DNA from: Chryseobacterium sp.
GTDB lineage: Bacteria; Bacteroidota; Bacteroidia; Flavobacteriales; Weeksellaceae
Direction of reading: 5' to 3'
DNA length: 41,377 bases
Assembly: GCA_031286615.1 (NCBI GenBank)
Contig: JAITUA010000011.1
Location: 1 to 41,377, forward strand
The notes below the pieces were generated by a model. It was not told the origin of the DNA. It searched no databases and saw only the letters and a list, made by a program, of their open reading frames with translations. Below are positions 1 to 9,295 of this stretch, in pieces (position 1 is the stretch's first letter; each line of letters opens with the position of its first letter). The translations under genes and the position numbers were made by a program.

Positions 1-3
1 TTT

Positions 4-38
4 AAAAATCCTTTATCTTATGATAAAGGATTTTTTTT
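4..38 (+). terminator. Rho-independent terminator, possibly bidirectional
   Basis: A 14-bp perfect stem (4-17 with 22-35), loop TTAT, is followed by T's to 38, with an A-run on the other side. It probably ends a gene lying upstream of the window, and could also work from the other strand. Confidence 0.8.
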
Positions 39-183
39 GCTTTATACCCAACTTCAAAGCAACCCAAAACCAACAGAACTCCAAACCAAAATAAAGCACA
101 CTCCCAAATAAAGCACAACGCCAAACATAAGTAATAAACAGTGAGTAATGATTAATTGCTCCCGTTTCCATCCAATACAAAAG

Positions 184-224
184 ATCATTCATCATTGATT
201 ATTGATCACTTATCACTTATCATT
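184..224. repeat. Degenerate low-complexity TGAT/ATCA repeat
   Basis: Overlapping units of the form TGATNANT/ATCATTNAT recur, including CACTTATCACTTATCA. Such low-complexity patches are common between genes in flavobacteria. No function is evident. Confidence 0.4.
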
Positions 225-236
225 GCCAGCACTCCC

Positions 237-263
237 TTGTCACTCCGAAGGAGTCTATACAAT
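237..263. repeat. REP-like short intergenic motif
   Basis: The core ACTCCGAAGGAGT is a small perfect hairpin (5-bp arms, GAA loop) flanked by TTGTC and CTATACAAT. From memory, motifs of the type TGTCATTCCGAAGGAATCTC are scattered between genes in Chryseobacterium. Only this copy is visible here, so membership of a dispersed family is an inference. Confidence 0.35.
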
Positions 264-492
264 CCATATTCTATTTTATCCCTTTTTTCAGTTACCGGAT
301 ACTAAGTTGTGGCTAATCAAATTTTGAATTTTACTTAATCGTTTAAGTATCATAAGCTTTAGAAATATTAGGTTGCTTTTATTAATGTATTTAGCACAAA
401 TAATTAGTGATTGTATATTAATTTAATAAGAATTACGTTTATTTGTTGAAATATCTTGTGATATTATTAAGTATATACCAAATCTAATTTTT

Positions 493-3390
493 ATGAAAAA
501 AACCATTTTTAAGGTTGGGCTGCTCCAATCCTTATTCTGTTTCTGTGGATTGTATGCACAAAGTGATTCTACCAAAACGTCAAAGATTGACGAAGTAGTT
601 GTTACAGCCTATGGTGTAAAAAAAGAAAAAAAAGCACTTGGATATTCTTTCCAGGATGTGAAAGGCCAAACCCTTGTAGATGCTAAAGAAAATAACATGA
701 CCAATGCATTGGTAGGAAAGGTTGCCGGATTGCAAGTCATTAAAGGAGGTTTTGGACCAGGTTCTTCTTCCAAAATTAATCTACGAGGGTTTAATTCTTT
801 TACAGGAGATAATCAACCGCTTATTGTGGTGGATGGAGTTCCATTAAGTAATAGTTTAGGATCAAAGGTTAAGCAGAATGGAAAAGACTTTAATAATGAT
901 TTCTGGAATCCTGATCTTGATATGGGAAATGGTTTAAGTGATATCAATCCGGATGATATTGAAAGTCTTTCCGTTTTAAAAGGTGGTGCTGCTTCTGCTC
1001 TTTATGGTTCCAGAGGTGGAAACGGAGTTATTTTAATTACTACAAAAACCGGTAAAAGAAAAGGAGGACTAGGAATCACATATTCTACAAGCTTAGGCTT
1101 TGAAAATATTTTTATGAAACCTGATTTACAGCATAGTTTCGCTCAAGGTAGTAATGGTCTGCCCAATCCACAAGGGGTTGATAATACAACTTCCTGGGGA
1201 TCTGCTTTTGAAGGGTCAAATATGACGGTTCATGATAACTTAAAGAACTTTTTTAAGACAGGGACTAATGCACAGCATACGCTGAGCTTTCAGGAGAACT
1301 TAGGCGAAGGATCAAGCTTGTACACTTCTGCTAATTATTTAAACAGTAATAGCCAGATTCCTAATTCAAAATATGAGAGGTTCAATTTTATGGCAAAAAT
1401 GAATTCTAATTTTGGAGCTAATAAAAGATGGACTACTGAAGTGAAAGCCCAATATATGAGCGTTAAGGGTACAAATAGACCTTCTGCAGGGCAAGGTGAT
1501 GGGAATTACTATCCAAAAATCCTTCTAATGCCTCAAAATATAGATGTAAGAGATTATCGGGAGGGGCAGATGCAAAATGAAGTGACGTCGCGCTGGATAA
1601 CCTCAAATGGAATTAATCCTTATTGGACAGCTTATAATGCATTGAACGCTGATAAAAAAGATAGGTTTTTATTAAACGGTTATCTTAAATATCAATTTAA
1701 TAATTGGCTGAGTGCAGACGTAAGGTTAGGAACAGATTTCTATTCTTTAAATACTGACGCAAGGGTTTGGACGGGATCTAGCCGTAATAATTCTTATTCC
1801 ACAGGTCAGGAAAAGTTTTATGAGAATAATTATATCGTAAGTCTTAATGCTAAAAAAGATAATATTGTTGGCAAATGGGGAGGATCGCTTTCTGTTTATG
1901 GACAGATGATGGAAAGCAGAGATAAAGCATTATATTTTTCAACACAAAATCTTATTCTTGCGAATGTTTTCAGCACGTCTAATACGAGTGATCTTGCTTC
2001 TGTTACGACGACTGAAGTTGATATGTGGAAAAAGATTAATTCAGTATTTGCTGCTGCTGAAATTAATTATGACGGATATTGGTTTCTGAATGCTACGGCA
2101 AGAAATGATTGGTCTTCTACTTTGAATATTAATAACAGATCCTATTTTTATTCTTCTGTGAGTACTTCATTAGTTTTAACAGATATGCTGAAGAAATTAA
2201 ATGGTACAACTTTAAATGCCATAACATTTGCTAAACTTCGCGCAGCTTACGCAGTCGTAGGAAACTCTTTGCCTCCTCAGAGCTTATACAATACATATAT
2301 TGCTTCCACTGATCCAAACGGACATATTGTACTTGCAAGAAATAAGATACTTTTTAATTCAGATTTGCATGCGGAAAAGCTTAAAACTTTTGAAGTAGGT
2401 GCAGATATGAAGTTCTTTGACAGAGTATCTCTGGATGTAAGTTATTTTAATAACAATGCCACTGATCAGCTTATAGCTATTCCTATAAATCCACTTTCAG
2501 GATACGAAAGAATGATGATTAATTCAGGAGGACTGCATAATAAAGGGTTTGAATTCGTATTGAATACGGATATCCTTAAGAAGGAAAGTTTTGCATGGAA
2601 TGTCAATGCCAATTTTTCAACTTTAAAAAGCAACATCGATAAAATTGATGGAAATATTTCAAAATATCCTTTATCAGGTTTTGATAACGTTGCTTTCTTC
2701 GCAGAAGTAGGAAAACCTTATGGGGCAATTTATGGGACGAAATTCTTAAGAGTAGAAGATACCAACAGCTCTTACTACGGAAAACTGATTGTGGATCAAA
2801 ACGGATTACCACAGGCTACTCCTGATCAATATTATCTTGGAGATCAAACGCCAAGAGCTTTGTTTGGTTTTACAAACAGCTTTGCTTATAAAAATATTGG
2901 ACTTTCATTTTTAATTGACGGAAGAATCGGGGGTAAATTTTTCTCTGCTACACAGGCTGCGTTACAAGCTAATGGACTAGCTGCAGATACGGCACCGGGA
3001 GGAAGACGTGATCATATGATTTTGGATGCAGTAGTACAAGGAAATAGCGGTTATACAACAAATACCAAAGAAATTACTCAACAGGATTATTGGGGAGCTG
3101 TAACCTCTGGAAATTTAGGAATTACAGAACAAAATATTTATGATGCTACCAATATTCGTTTAAGAAATATTCAGCTGACCTACAGTTTCCCTAAAAGCAT
3201 TTTCCAGAAACTGGCTTTACAGAGTGCTAAGGTTGCTTTTACGGCAAATAATGTATGGATGATCTATAGTAAAGCGAAAGGAATTGATCCGGAATCTGTA
3301 TTCGCAATTAATTCTAATGCTACAGGATTTGAAAACCTTGCTTTTCCTACTTCAAGATCTTATTTATTTACAATCACTTTAGGCTTTTAA
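493..3390 (+). CDS. SusC/RagA-type TonB-linked outer-membrane receptor
   Basis: A 965-residue TonB-dependent transporter of the SusC type, expected to form the outer-membrane barrel that imports an oligomeric ligand captured by its SusD partner. Residues 1-22 are a signal peptide (cleavage near YAQ). A TonB-box-like segment KIDEVVVTAYG lies at about 31-41. A plug domain follows (NALVGKVAGLQV, INLRGFNSF, PLIVVDGVPL, VLKGGAASALYGSRGGNGVI), then about 770 residues of barrel ending in the terminal aromatic ITLGF. Unlike the receptor at 14918-18076 it lacks the N-terminal carboxypeptidase-regulatory-like domain. The start at 493 gives a clean signal peptide. The SusD gene follows after 15 bases, so the two are co-transcribed. 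No adjacent enzyme betrays the substrate. Confidence 0.95.
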   Translation: MKKTIFKVGLLQSLFCFCGLYAQSDSTKTSKIDEVVVTAYGVKKEKKALGYSFQDVKGQTLVDAKENNMTNALVGKVAGLQVIKGGFGPGSSSKINLRGFNSFTGDNQPLIVVDGVPLSNSLGSKVKQNGKDFNNDFWNPDLDMGNGLSDINPDDIESLSVLKGGAASALYGSRGGNGVILITTKTGKRKGGLGITYSTSLGFENIFMKPDLQHSFAQGSNGLPNPQGVDNTTSWGSAFEGSNMTVHDNLKNFFKTGTNAQHTLSFQENLGEGSSLYTSANYLNSNSQIPNSKYERFNFMAKMNSNFGANKRWTTEVKAQYMSVKGTNRPSAGQGDGNYYPKILLMPQNIDVRDYREGQMQNEVTSRWITSNGINPYWTAYNALNADKKDRFLLNGYLKYQFNNWLSADVRLGTDFYSLNTDARVWTGSSRNNSYSTGQEKFYENNYIVSLNAKKDNIVGKWGGSLSVYGQMMESRDKALYFSTQNLILANVFSTSNTSDLASVTTTEVDMWKKINSVFAAAEINYDGYWFLNATARNDWSSTLNINNRSYFYSSVSTSLVLTDMLKKLNGTTLNAITFAKLRAAYAVVGNSLPPQSLYNTYIASTDPNGHIVLARNKILFNSDLHAEKLKTFEVGADMKFFDRVSLDVSYFNNNATDQLIAIPINPLSGYERMMINSGGLHNKGFEFVLNTDILKKESFAWNVNANFSTLKSNIDKIDGNISKYPLSGFDNVAFFAEVGKPYGAIYGTKFLRVEDTNSSYYGKLIVDQNGLPQATPDQYYLGDQTPRALFGFTNSFAYKNIGLSFLIDGRIGGKFFSATQAALQANGLAADTAPGGRRDHMILDAVVQGNSGYTTNTKEITQQDYWGAVTSGNLGITEQNIYDATNIRLRNIQLTYSFPKSIFQKLALQSAKVAFTANNVWMIYSKAKGIDPESVFAINSNATGFENLAFPTSRSYLFTITLGF

Positions 3391-3405
3391 TTAAAAACTG
3401 AAACA

Positions 3406-5301
3406 ATGAAAAAATATATCTTATCATTTTTTACCATAGGTTTACTATGTACTTCATGCAATGATTTTGAAGACATCAATAATAACCCGTTTGCCGTAGA
3501 CACTAATAAAGCAGAACCTGAATATTTATTAAATAATTCAATTCTCGGTGCTCAGCAAGATCCTAATATTGCAGAACGTGTTTTTGTTTTATACTGGAAA
3601 ACAGCAGCAAGACAGCATTTATCAACAGGAATTGCGGGGGGAACTTACGACGATTCCTGGACTTCCGAATATTGGAAATACGTTTCAGATTGGCTGAATA
3701 ATGCGAATGCGGCCATTCAATTGGCTAATGAAAAAAAGGCGGCCGGGCAAGGAAAACCTTATTATGATAATATCATTCAGGTTTCAAGAATTTGGAGAGC
3801 TTATTTAATGAGTGAATTTTCGGATAATTTCGGACCTCAACCTATTCAGGCTTTTCAGGGAACGAATCCTACTTTCAATTCTGAAAAAGAAGTGTATTAC
3901 TTTATTTTGGAAGAATTAAAAGATGCCGTTGCAAAAATGAATACTACCCAAGGAATACCATCAAATGCTAATGCCTATGATATGGTGTATGGATTTAATT
4001 GGTCTCAATGGGTAAAGTATGCCAATTCTATGAGGATGAGAATTGCCATGAGAATTGCTGAAGTAGATCCCACAAAAGCAAAAACAGAATTTGAAGCAGC
4101 GGCTAATTCAAATATGTTTATTGCTACAAGTACAGATAATTTTAAAGTGGCTGAAAAATCCGGCTGGGATGCCTTAACAGGTGTAATGTCCAGAGAATGG
4201 AACTCACAAATCTTATCTGCAACCCTTAATAATTTATACATTGGCTTAGGAGGAGTAAATTCCACAGACCAATTACCGGCTGCCCAACATACACAGGTAA
4301 AGGCATCTGATTATATTGGGATAAAATATGATCAACAGTTCACCACAATGACCAATGATCCAAGTGCAGGATACTGGTTGGACGGATTACCCAATACAAT
4401 TGATCCGAGAGCATATAAAACATTCTATATTCCCGGAGATCTTACAAGCCCGGTTTACTCATTGTATCCTACGTATACCAATCAGGCAACTACCAATCAT
4501 GGAGATCTTACGTTTGAAGATAATTCTAAAATAACAATAAATACAGTAAATACCTGGAATGCCTATACAATTGGAAATTGGGGAGTAAAAGGACAGAGAA
4601 ACGGTTTGAGAAATGTAGTAGGATGTATGCCGGCTTTGGGTAAGCAGTATCGGGAAAGTAAGAATGAAAGAATATTTTTTGCAAGCTGGGAAACCTACTT
4701 CCTTTTGGCAGAAGCAGCACTGAAAGGCTGGGCAGTTCCAATGAGTGATGAAGCTGCATATAATAAGGGAATTCAGGAAAGCTTTGTTTATAATGGAGTT
4801 TCACAATTCTATGGTCAGTATATTGCTTCAACGGATTATAACCGTGATGGTACTTCTGTGTCTTACAGTCATATTACGGAACCGGGAGTAAGTCATACGA
4901 TGAAATATAAAGATCCTGTAAGTGGGAATTTAGTTTCTGTAGACATTAAATATCCTGTAAATACCATTTATAAAAATGGATCGGTAAAGAATGATAAACT
5001 GACAAAGATTATTACCCAGAAATATATTGCCAATACGCCTTGGTTACCTTTAGAAGCCTGGAATGACCAAAGAAGACTTGGGCTGCCATTTTTTGAAAAC
5101 CCTGCTATCGAAACTCCATTGGCAAACCTTCCTAATTTGAGTTCAGGAAACTATATGACGAATTCTATTCAGAATTTCCCTCAGAGATTGAGATATCCAA
5201 GTACTTTCAGAAATACAGATCAGCCTGGATATGATAAAGCTGTACAATTACTTGGTGGTACAGATGCTGTACTGACTCCTCTTTGGTGGGCCAAACATTA
5301 A
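3406..5301 (+). CDS. SusD/RagB-like surface lipoprotein
   Basis: A 631-residue SusD-like lipoprotein that should act as the ligand-binding lid of the preceding SusC barrel. A lipoprotein signal peptide ends at Cys18 (CTSC). It is followed by NDFED, an acidic stretch like the lipoprotein export signal that sends Bacteroidota lipoproteins to the cell surface. The segment from DINNNPFAVDTNKAEPEYLL onward matches the SusD-and-RagB-like family (PF12771 type by eye). C-terminal motifs include ETYFLLAEAALKGW and WLPLEAWNDQRRLGLP. It is longer than the roughly 500 residues of the other two SusD proteins here. A hairpin terminator follows 27 bases after the stop, closing a two-gene operon. Confidence 0.92.
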   Translation: MKKYILSFFTIGLLCTSCNDFEDINNNPFAVDTNKAEPEYLLNNSILGAQQDPNIAERVFVLYWKTAARQHLSTGIAGGTYDDSWTSEYWKYVSDWLNNANAAIQLANEKKAAGQGKPYYDNIIQVSRIWRAYLMSEFSDNFGPQPIQAFQGTNPTFNSEKEVYYFILEELKDAVAKMNTTQGIPSNANAYDMVYGFNWSQWVKYANSMRMRIAMRIAEVDPTKAKTEFEAAANSNMFIATSTDNFKVAEKSGWDALTGVMSREWNSQILSATLNNLYIGLGGVNSTDQLPAAQHTQVKASDYIGIKYDQQFTTMTNDPSAGYWLDGLPNTIDPRAYKTFYIPGDLTSPVYSLYPTYTNQATTNHGDLTFEDNSKITINTVNTWNAYTIGNWGVKGQRNGLRNVVGCMPALGKQYRESKNERIFFASWETYFLLAEAALKGWAVPMSDEAAYNKGIQESFVYNGVSQFYGQYIASTDYNRDGTSVSYSHITEPGVSHTMKYKDPVSGNLVSVDIKYPVNTIYKNGSVKNDKLTKIITQKYIANTPWLPLEAWNDQRRLGLPFFENPAIETPLANLPNLSSGNYMTNSIQNFPQRLRYPSTFRNTDQPGYDKAVQLLGGTDAVLTPLWWAKH

Positions 5302-5327
5302 TTAATTTTAAATACAGTAAAAAAAAT

Positions 5328-5360
5328 AATCCTTTTCAAATCAGAAAAGGATTGTTTTTT
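5328..5360 (+). terminator. Terminator after the first susCD operon
   Basis: Perfect 10-bp stem (5328-5337 with 5344-5353), 6-base loop, then GTTTTTT. An A-run on the left side means it may also stop the convergent operon that ends at 5443. Confidence 0.85.
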
Positions 5361-5442
5361 ATTGATACAAATTGACTGAATATTTCTTTAGATAGATTGT
5401 TCAATTAATTATGATGAATATCCGGATGGCTTTGGAGTATTT

Positions 5443-6012
5443 TTAATTTGCTCCAATTGTGAAAACTACCTGCGTATTATAGGTTGTTGCAGGAACAATT
5501 ACAGAAACGCCGCCTATTTGCAACTGTCCGTTAATACCTGAAAAAGTGACACTGTTCCCAAGTCCCAAAACTCCGGTAAAATTGATGGTAAAAAATGCGG
5601 TAGCTACAGCTTGTGGTATTTCTGTATAAGTTGTCCCTCCGTTGATGGTTGCCGTACAGAGAACACAAACTCCACTTATGCTTGTAGTTCCACCACTTCT
5701 TTTGGCATAAAGGTGTAGATTGCTATTCCAGGTAGTGGGTGTATGGTGTACACTTATTCTGGCAGCACCGCTTGTAAGGAGGTTTAGAAATGATCCGGGT
5801 AAATTTCCGGAAAGTGTTATTAGGTTAGTCGCACTTTGATAAGTTCCGGCATAGTTTGTACCTGCTTCTGTAATAGTAGGAACGCTTACAGTCCAATTGC
5901 TTCCACCTACAGTTATCGTTTGCCCTGTCAAATAGCTGCTGATTATTAAAGGAATAATACATAGATATTTTTTTAAGCGGATTTCCCTGAAAAAGTGGCT
6001 GTTAATTTTCAT
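5443..6012 (-). CDS. Secreted beta-rich protein, putative minor or tip subunit of a surface fibre
   Basis: A 189-residue secreted protein with no recognised family. Residues 1-30 form a signal peptide (basic start, then YLCIIPLIISSYLTGQ). The mature part is rich in Thr, Gly, Ser and alternating hydrophobic residues, as in an all-beta sandwich. It shares the pattern P-T-(I)TEAG near the N-terminus and a hydrophobic last strand (TQVVFTI) with the two other small proteins of the operon, but is otherwise divergent. A close cysteine pair, CVLC, could form a disulphide. It is the last gene of the operon, 8 bases after the previous stop. By analogy with pilus operons it might be an adhesin or capping subunit; that role is inferred from position only. 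Confidence 0.75.
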   Translation of the reverse strand: MKINSHFFREIRLKKYLCIIPLIISSYLTGQTITVGGSNWTVSVPTITEAGTNYAGTYQSATNLITLSGNLPGSFLNLLTSGAARISVHHTPTTWNSNLHLYAKRSGGTTSISGVCVLCTATINGGTTYTEIPQAVATAFFTINFTGVLGLGNSVTFSGINGQLQIGGVSVIVPATTYNTQVVFTIGAN

Positions 6013-6020
6013 TTTTAATT

Positions 6021-6545
6021 TTATTCTGTGATGGTATATACAATTACAATAGCTGTATTAGCCTGTGCTATTAAATTAGCATATGTATTGGTCGTTAGAG
6101 AAATAGTGAGATTATGGCCGTTATTAGCCCCATTTCCTGTAAAGGCACCTCCAATGCCGCTAATAATTGTGACAGGAGTCGTGGTAAGGGTTACCAGTCC
6201 TGCAGAAGTTCCCAATGTTCCTCCTCCTGCTCCGGTGGCGGCAGCTGCCTGTAATCTTATATTAACTCCTGCAATAACTTTATTTACTGATGCTGTAATT
6301 TTCCTGGTAAGACCTCCGGGTGCAATTGCAGACGTATAGTTGACCCATTTTGAAGTATTGGGAGTAGGGTTGCCAAGGGCATTTCCTGCTTCGGTAGGAG
6401 CAGTGAAATTGAGCGTGAAATTTCCTGTAGGCTCTATATCCATTAAAGTTACGGTAGGTAAAGTCATGGTGACGGTAGTCTGGGAGTATACAACTCCTGA
6501 CAAGATTAAAGATACTAATAACAATAGGGAACGGATCAAAATCAT
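6021..6545 (-). CDS. Secreted beta-sandwich protein, putative fibre subunit (paralogue of 10195-10773)
   Basis: A 174-residue secreted protein with signal peptide 1-21 (LLLLVSLILSGVVYS-Q). It is clearly a paralogue of the first gene of the operon. Shared blocks are LMDIEP/LVDIEP, FTAPTEAGN, W(V/L)NY(T/S)S, AAAATGAGxGTLGTSAGL, IISGIG, GNGANNGHNLT and a C-terminal strand ending VxYTI. The layout is like a WxL-type or pilin-like Ig fold, though no WxL motif is present. Its ATG overlaps the stop of the usher-like gene by 4 bases (ATGA), so translation is probably coupled. I infer an exported structural subunit handled by the chaperone-like and usher-like proteins. No cysteines and no lipobox are seen, which argues against type V (FimA/Mfa1) pilins. 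Confidence 0.82.
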   Translation of the reverse strand: MILIRSLLLLVSLILSGVVYSQTTVTMTLPTVTLMDIEPTGNFTLNFTAPTEAGNALGNPTPNTSKWVNYTSAIAPGGLTRKITASVNKVIAGVNIRLQAAAATGAGGGTLGTSAGLVTLTTTPVTIISGIGGAFTGNGANNGHNLTISLTTNTYANLIAQANTAIVIVYTITE

Positions 6546-9295
6546 TTCTTCTTTTTTATTTCATTATATCCTACCTTTAAGGATTCCTGCTGGTATTTTA
6601 TTTCTATTTGCTGCTTAACAATTTGAATATTTAATTTTTTTGTTTCTGAAGGGTTAAGGGTAAACTGAAATTTATCGTTCGATACTTTATAACGTTTATC
6701 AAGGCCATTGCGATAGATTTTAACAGTCCAGTCTCCGGGCCTTAGATACGTAAAATCAAAATCCTCACCTATAAAACAGATTTTACGAAAGGTCTGGTCT
6801 TTACCCGTAGCTTCTATAATAATACTTTCTTTTTTCTTTTTCTCTTTTTTAGCAAGCAGTTCAGTAAGTCCTGTCTGATCTTTATCTTCTGTTTCTACAC
6901 ACTGAATGTGACCTTCAACCTTAGCCGCTGTCGTTAACCCGAAATTAAAAATATTTTCTTTATTACTCAGAGAAAGGGCTGCCGGAAGAGCTAAGGTGGG
7001 AATATCATTGATCTCTGTTGTCGAACGGTCGATTTCAAGAAAGTAATTTCCGGGAATCACATTTTTGAATAAATAATTTCCTTCCGAATCGGTAACTGAC
7101 AGATAACTTCCCAACATTAATCTCACCCCTTCTGTCTTTTTTATCCCAAGATTACTGATATTTCCGGATAGCGAAATATATTCAGCTGTTTTCTGTACCG
7201 GAACATTGGGGCGCCATGTATAACGCATGGAAAATATAAAATCTTTATCCCCAATTTCTCCTCTCTGTAATGAATATCTGCCGGAAAGATCAATTTCATT
7301 TCCGGGAAATAACTGCTGGTGGAAGAGAAGTTCAAATAAATTTCTGTCTTTAAAATATTCTTCCGGCATATAATTGTTCTGATAAAAAATACTTAAAGTA
7401 GTCTTATCAGAAAATCGGCTGTAAATTCTTGCTCCGTAATAGAACTGCTTCTGATTCTGCAGCTGGTATCTTGAGTTGATCGCATAGCTTCCGAATACAT
7501 TAAAAAAGGTTCTGAATTTTTGAAATGAAAGATTGGCAGAATAAAAACTTGAATTACCGCTAAACCCAGTCAGATAATTGTCTGTTTTACCAAACTGTCC
7601 TTCAAGATTCACCTGAAACATTCCGACCTGCTGATCAATGCTCACTTTGAAAAAACGTTCATAGTAATCAAATTGTCTCGGTTCCAAACGATCCTGGTAT
7701 TTTTGATACCCGCTATTAAGGATAATAGACCCGTTTGACCGGTATTTATATTGTACTCCATATTGCAGATATTGTCTGTAAGGAGCTGCTAAAAACAGTG
7801 TATCTCTCTGGAAATTTTTAGCATCCTGCGTATAGTTGACAAAAGCACTGAGTTTTCTGGAAATTTTGTAGTTAATGTTCCCGTTAAAGGTATTTGTATT
7901 CGTGAAATATCCTGCAAATTCAGGGCTTGCTTTTACGTACATTAAACTTCCGTTGAATTTTTCAAAAATAGCATCAGCCTGAAGCATATAAGCTGTTCCA
8001 TCAGTTTTTTTGGTAGTACTGTAGGCTAATTCTCCGGAAATATTAATGTTTCTTGATATCTTGAATTTTCCTTTGGCATAAGGAAGATGCGCGTCAGAAT
8101 CAAGCCTCAGATCTCCATATCGGATTTCCCCTTTTCTTGGAGTTTTGTAAAGATATCCAACTGAAATTTCTGATTCTTTCCTGATTTTGAAAGCAGAATA
8201 AATATTAAATTCATCTTTTATATCTCTGAAAAACCTTGGGTGATTATAGAAACCGCCCAAACTTACTTTATTAAAATCATACCGGATTTCTGCGCCGCGG
8301 CCATATCTTGCAAACTCGGTTAAATAAGATGAAGAATACGTTTTATCACCCAGATGAATAAAGAAGTTATCCCGTTTATAATTCACAAAATACTCTTCAT
8401 ATTGGGTAAATGTATTGAGATCTACAGGATTGTGGGTAACTGCCCGAAATTCGATCTGGTTTTTATTGTCTTTATCCAGTGTCCCTTTTCCGTAAACTTC
8501 CCCCTGAAAGCCATCATTATAAACCCCCATATTCTGCATTCCGATAAAAGATAATGAAAGGGCAACAGGAAGTCTGTGATAAATGTCGTTCTCAGATGGT
8601 TTTACGGATATAACCTGAGTACTTACATAAACGCTTTGACCTTCCTTAATATTCTCTTTTGAGTATACCGAAAGATTAAGGTTCTGAAATTCGTTTTGAC
8701 TGAGTTCAGGGTATGTTATTTTGTGTATCGTAATGATTTTTGACTCATTGGGTTCCAGTACTAATGAGGGCTCATTGTCAAGAATGGCATTTTTACTTTC
8801 AAGATGAATATCCTCTGTTATATTGCCATTATTTTTTAAAAGAAAAGAAGCTCGGATAGTTTCTCCGGCTCTTACAAATTCGGGTGAATTCAAAGGAGTA
8901 ACGGAAATATTTCTGTTTCCTGAAACTGTTATTTTTGATGTTTTGGTAAAGGATATCCCGGTGTTGCGGTCATTAATTTTCAGTGTTACAGAATAACTGC
9001 CCTGAATTGTTTCCGTTGCAATACGCAAAGGTACCAGATAAGCTGATGTTTCATGGGCTGAAATCTGAAATTCTCCTTTTGCTAAAATAGGTGTAATATC
9101 CGGACTTGAAGTAGTGACTGATATCTCATACGTTCTGTTTTCATCCGAATTATTTTCTAATGTAAAAGGAATAGAAGTAGACGTTCCCGGTAATATACTA
9201 TCTTTTTTACTGGACAATCTGTTGGATTGCTGCTGAGAAAAAATAAATATCGGGAATAATAATAGGATAATAAATAAAGTCCAAGTTCTAATCAT
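6542..9295 (-). CDS. Usher-like outer-membrane protein: Ig-like domains, beta-barrel, Cna-like C-terminal domain
   Basis: A 917-residue exported protein with signal peptide 1-20. Residues about 25-130 and 130-235 look like two Ig-like (NEW3/COG1470-style) domains with ENNSDENRTYEI and LKNNGNITEDI repeats. Residues about 240-700 alternate aromatic and polar residues in many short strands (YYGARIYSRFSDKTTLSIFYQ, FIFSMRYTW), as expected of a large outer-membrane barrel. Residues about 710-790 resemble a Cna/carboxypeptidase-regulatory domain (LSVTDSEGNYLFKNVIPGNYFLEI). A second beta domain ends in a Lys-rich tail. This order resembles alternative ushers in outline, but no classical FimD signature is seen. 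It overlaps the chaperone gene by 8 bases and the next subunit gene by 4. Export of the small beta proteins is an inference from context. Confidence 0.82.
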   Translation of the reverse strand: MIRTWTLFIILLLFPIFIFSQQQSNRLSSKKDSILPGTSTSIPFTLENNSDENRTYEISVTTSSPDITPILAKGEFQISAHETSAYLVPLRIATETIQGSYSVTLKINDRNTGISFTKTSKITVSGNRNISVTPLNSPEFVRAGETIRASFLLKNNGNITEDIHLESKNAILDNEPSLVLEPNESKIITIHKITYPELSQNEFQNLNLSVYSKENIKEGQSVYVSTQVISVKPSENDIYHRLPVALSLSFIGMQNMGVYNDGFQGEVYGKGTLDKDNKNQIEFRAVTHNPVDLNTFTQYEEYFVNYKRDNFFIHLGDKTYSSSYLTEFARYGRGAEIRYDFNKVSLGGFYNHPRFFRDIKDEFNIYSAFKIRKESEISVGYLYKTPRKGEIRYGDLRLDSDAHLPYAKGKFKISRNINISGELAYSTTKKTDGTAYMLQADAIFEKFNGSLMYVKASPEFAGYFTNTNTFNGNINYKISRKLSAFVNYTQDAKNFQRDTLFLAAPYRQYLQYGVQYKYRSNGSIILNSGYQKYQDRLEPRQFDYYERFFKVSIDQQVGMFQVNLEGQFGKTDNYLTGFSGNSSFYSANLSFQKFRTFFNVFGSYAINSRYQLQNQKQFYYGARIYSRFSDKTTLSIFYQNNYMPEEYFKDRNLFELLFHQQLFPGNEIDLSGRYSLQRGEIGDKDFIFSMRYTWRPNVPVQKTAEYISLSGNISNLGIKKTEGVRLMLGSYLSVTDSEGNYLFKNVIPGNYFLEIDRSTTEINDIPTLALPAALSLSNKENIFNFGLTTAAKVEGHIQCVETEDKDQTGLTELLAKKEKKKKESIIIEATGKDQTFRKICFIGEDFDFTYLRPGDWTVKIYRNGLDKRYKVSNDKFQFTLNPSETKKLNIQIVKQQIEIKYQQESLKVGYNEIKKKK

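Larger units (their letters stand above)
39..492. other. Gene-poor intergenic region upstream of the first SusC gene
   Basis: About 450 bases without a convincing gene. A 60-codon minus-strand reading frame (13-195) runs into the terminator hairpin and begins in low-complexity repeats, so it is not called. The stretch holds a simple repeat (184-224) and a REP-like motif (237-263). The AT-rich 300-492 part must carry the promoter for the SusC gene at 493, but no clean TAnnTTTG box is visible. Confidence 0.6.

Noticed and set aside
13-195. 60-codon minus-strand reading frame with hydrophobic residues
   Set aside because: It starts in a low-complexity repeat, has no ribosome-binding or promoter signal, and its end runs into a terminator hairpin. 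The composition is explained by AT-rich spacer DNA.
6028-6618. Two plus-strand frames of 103 and 92 codons opposite the small subunit gene and the end of the usher-like gene
   Set aside because: They are antisense to genes with signal peptides, paralogy and operon overlaps. Their Val/Pro/Ala-rich products reflect reversed Thr/Gly codons.
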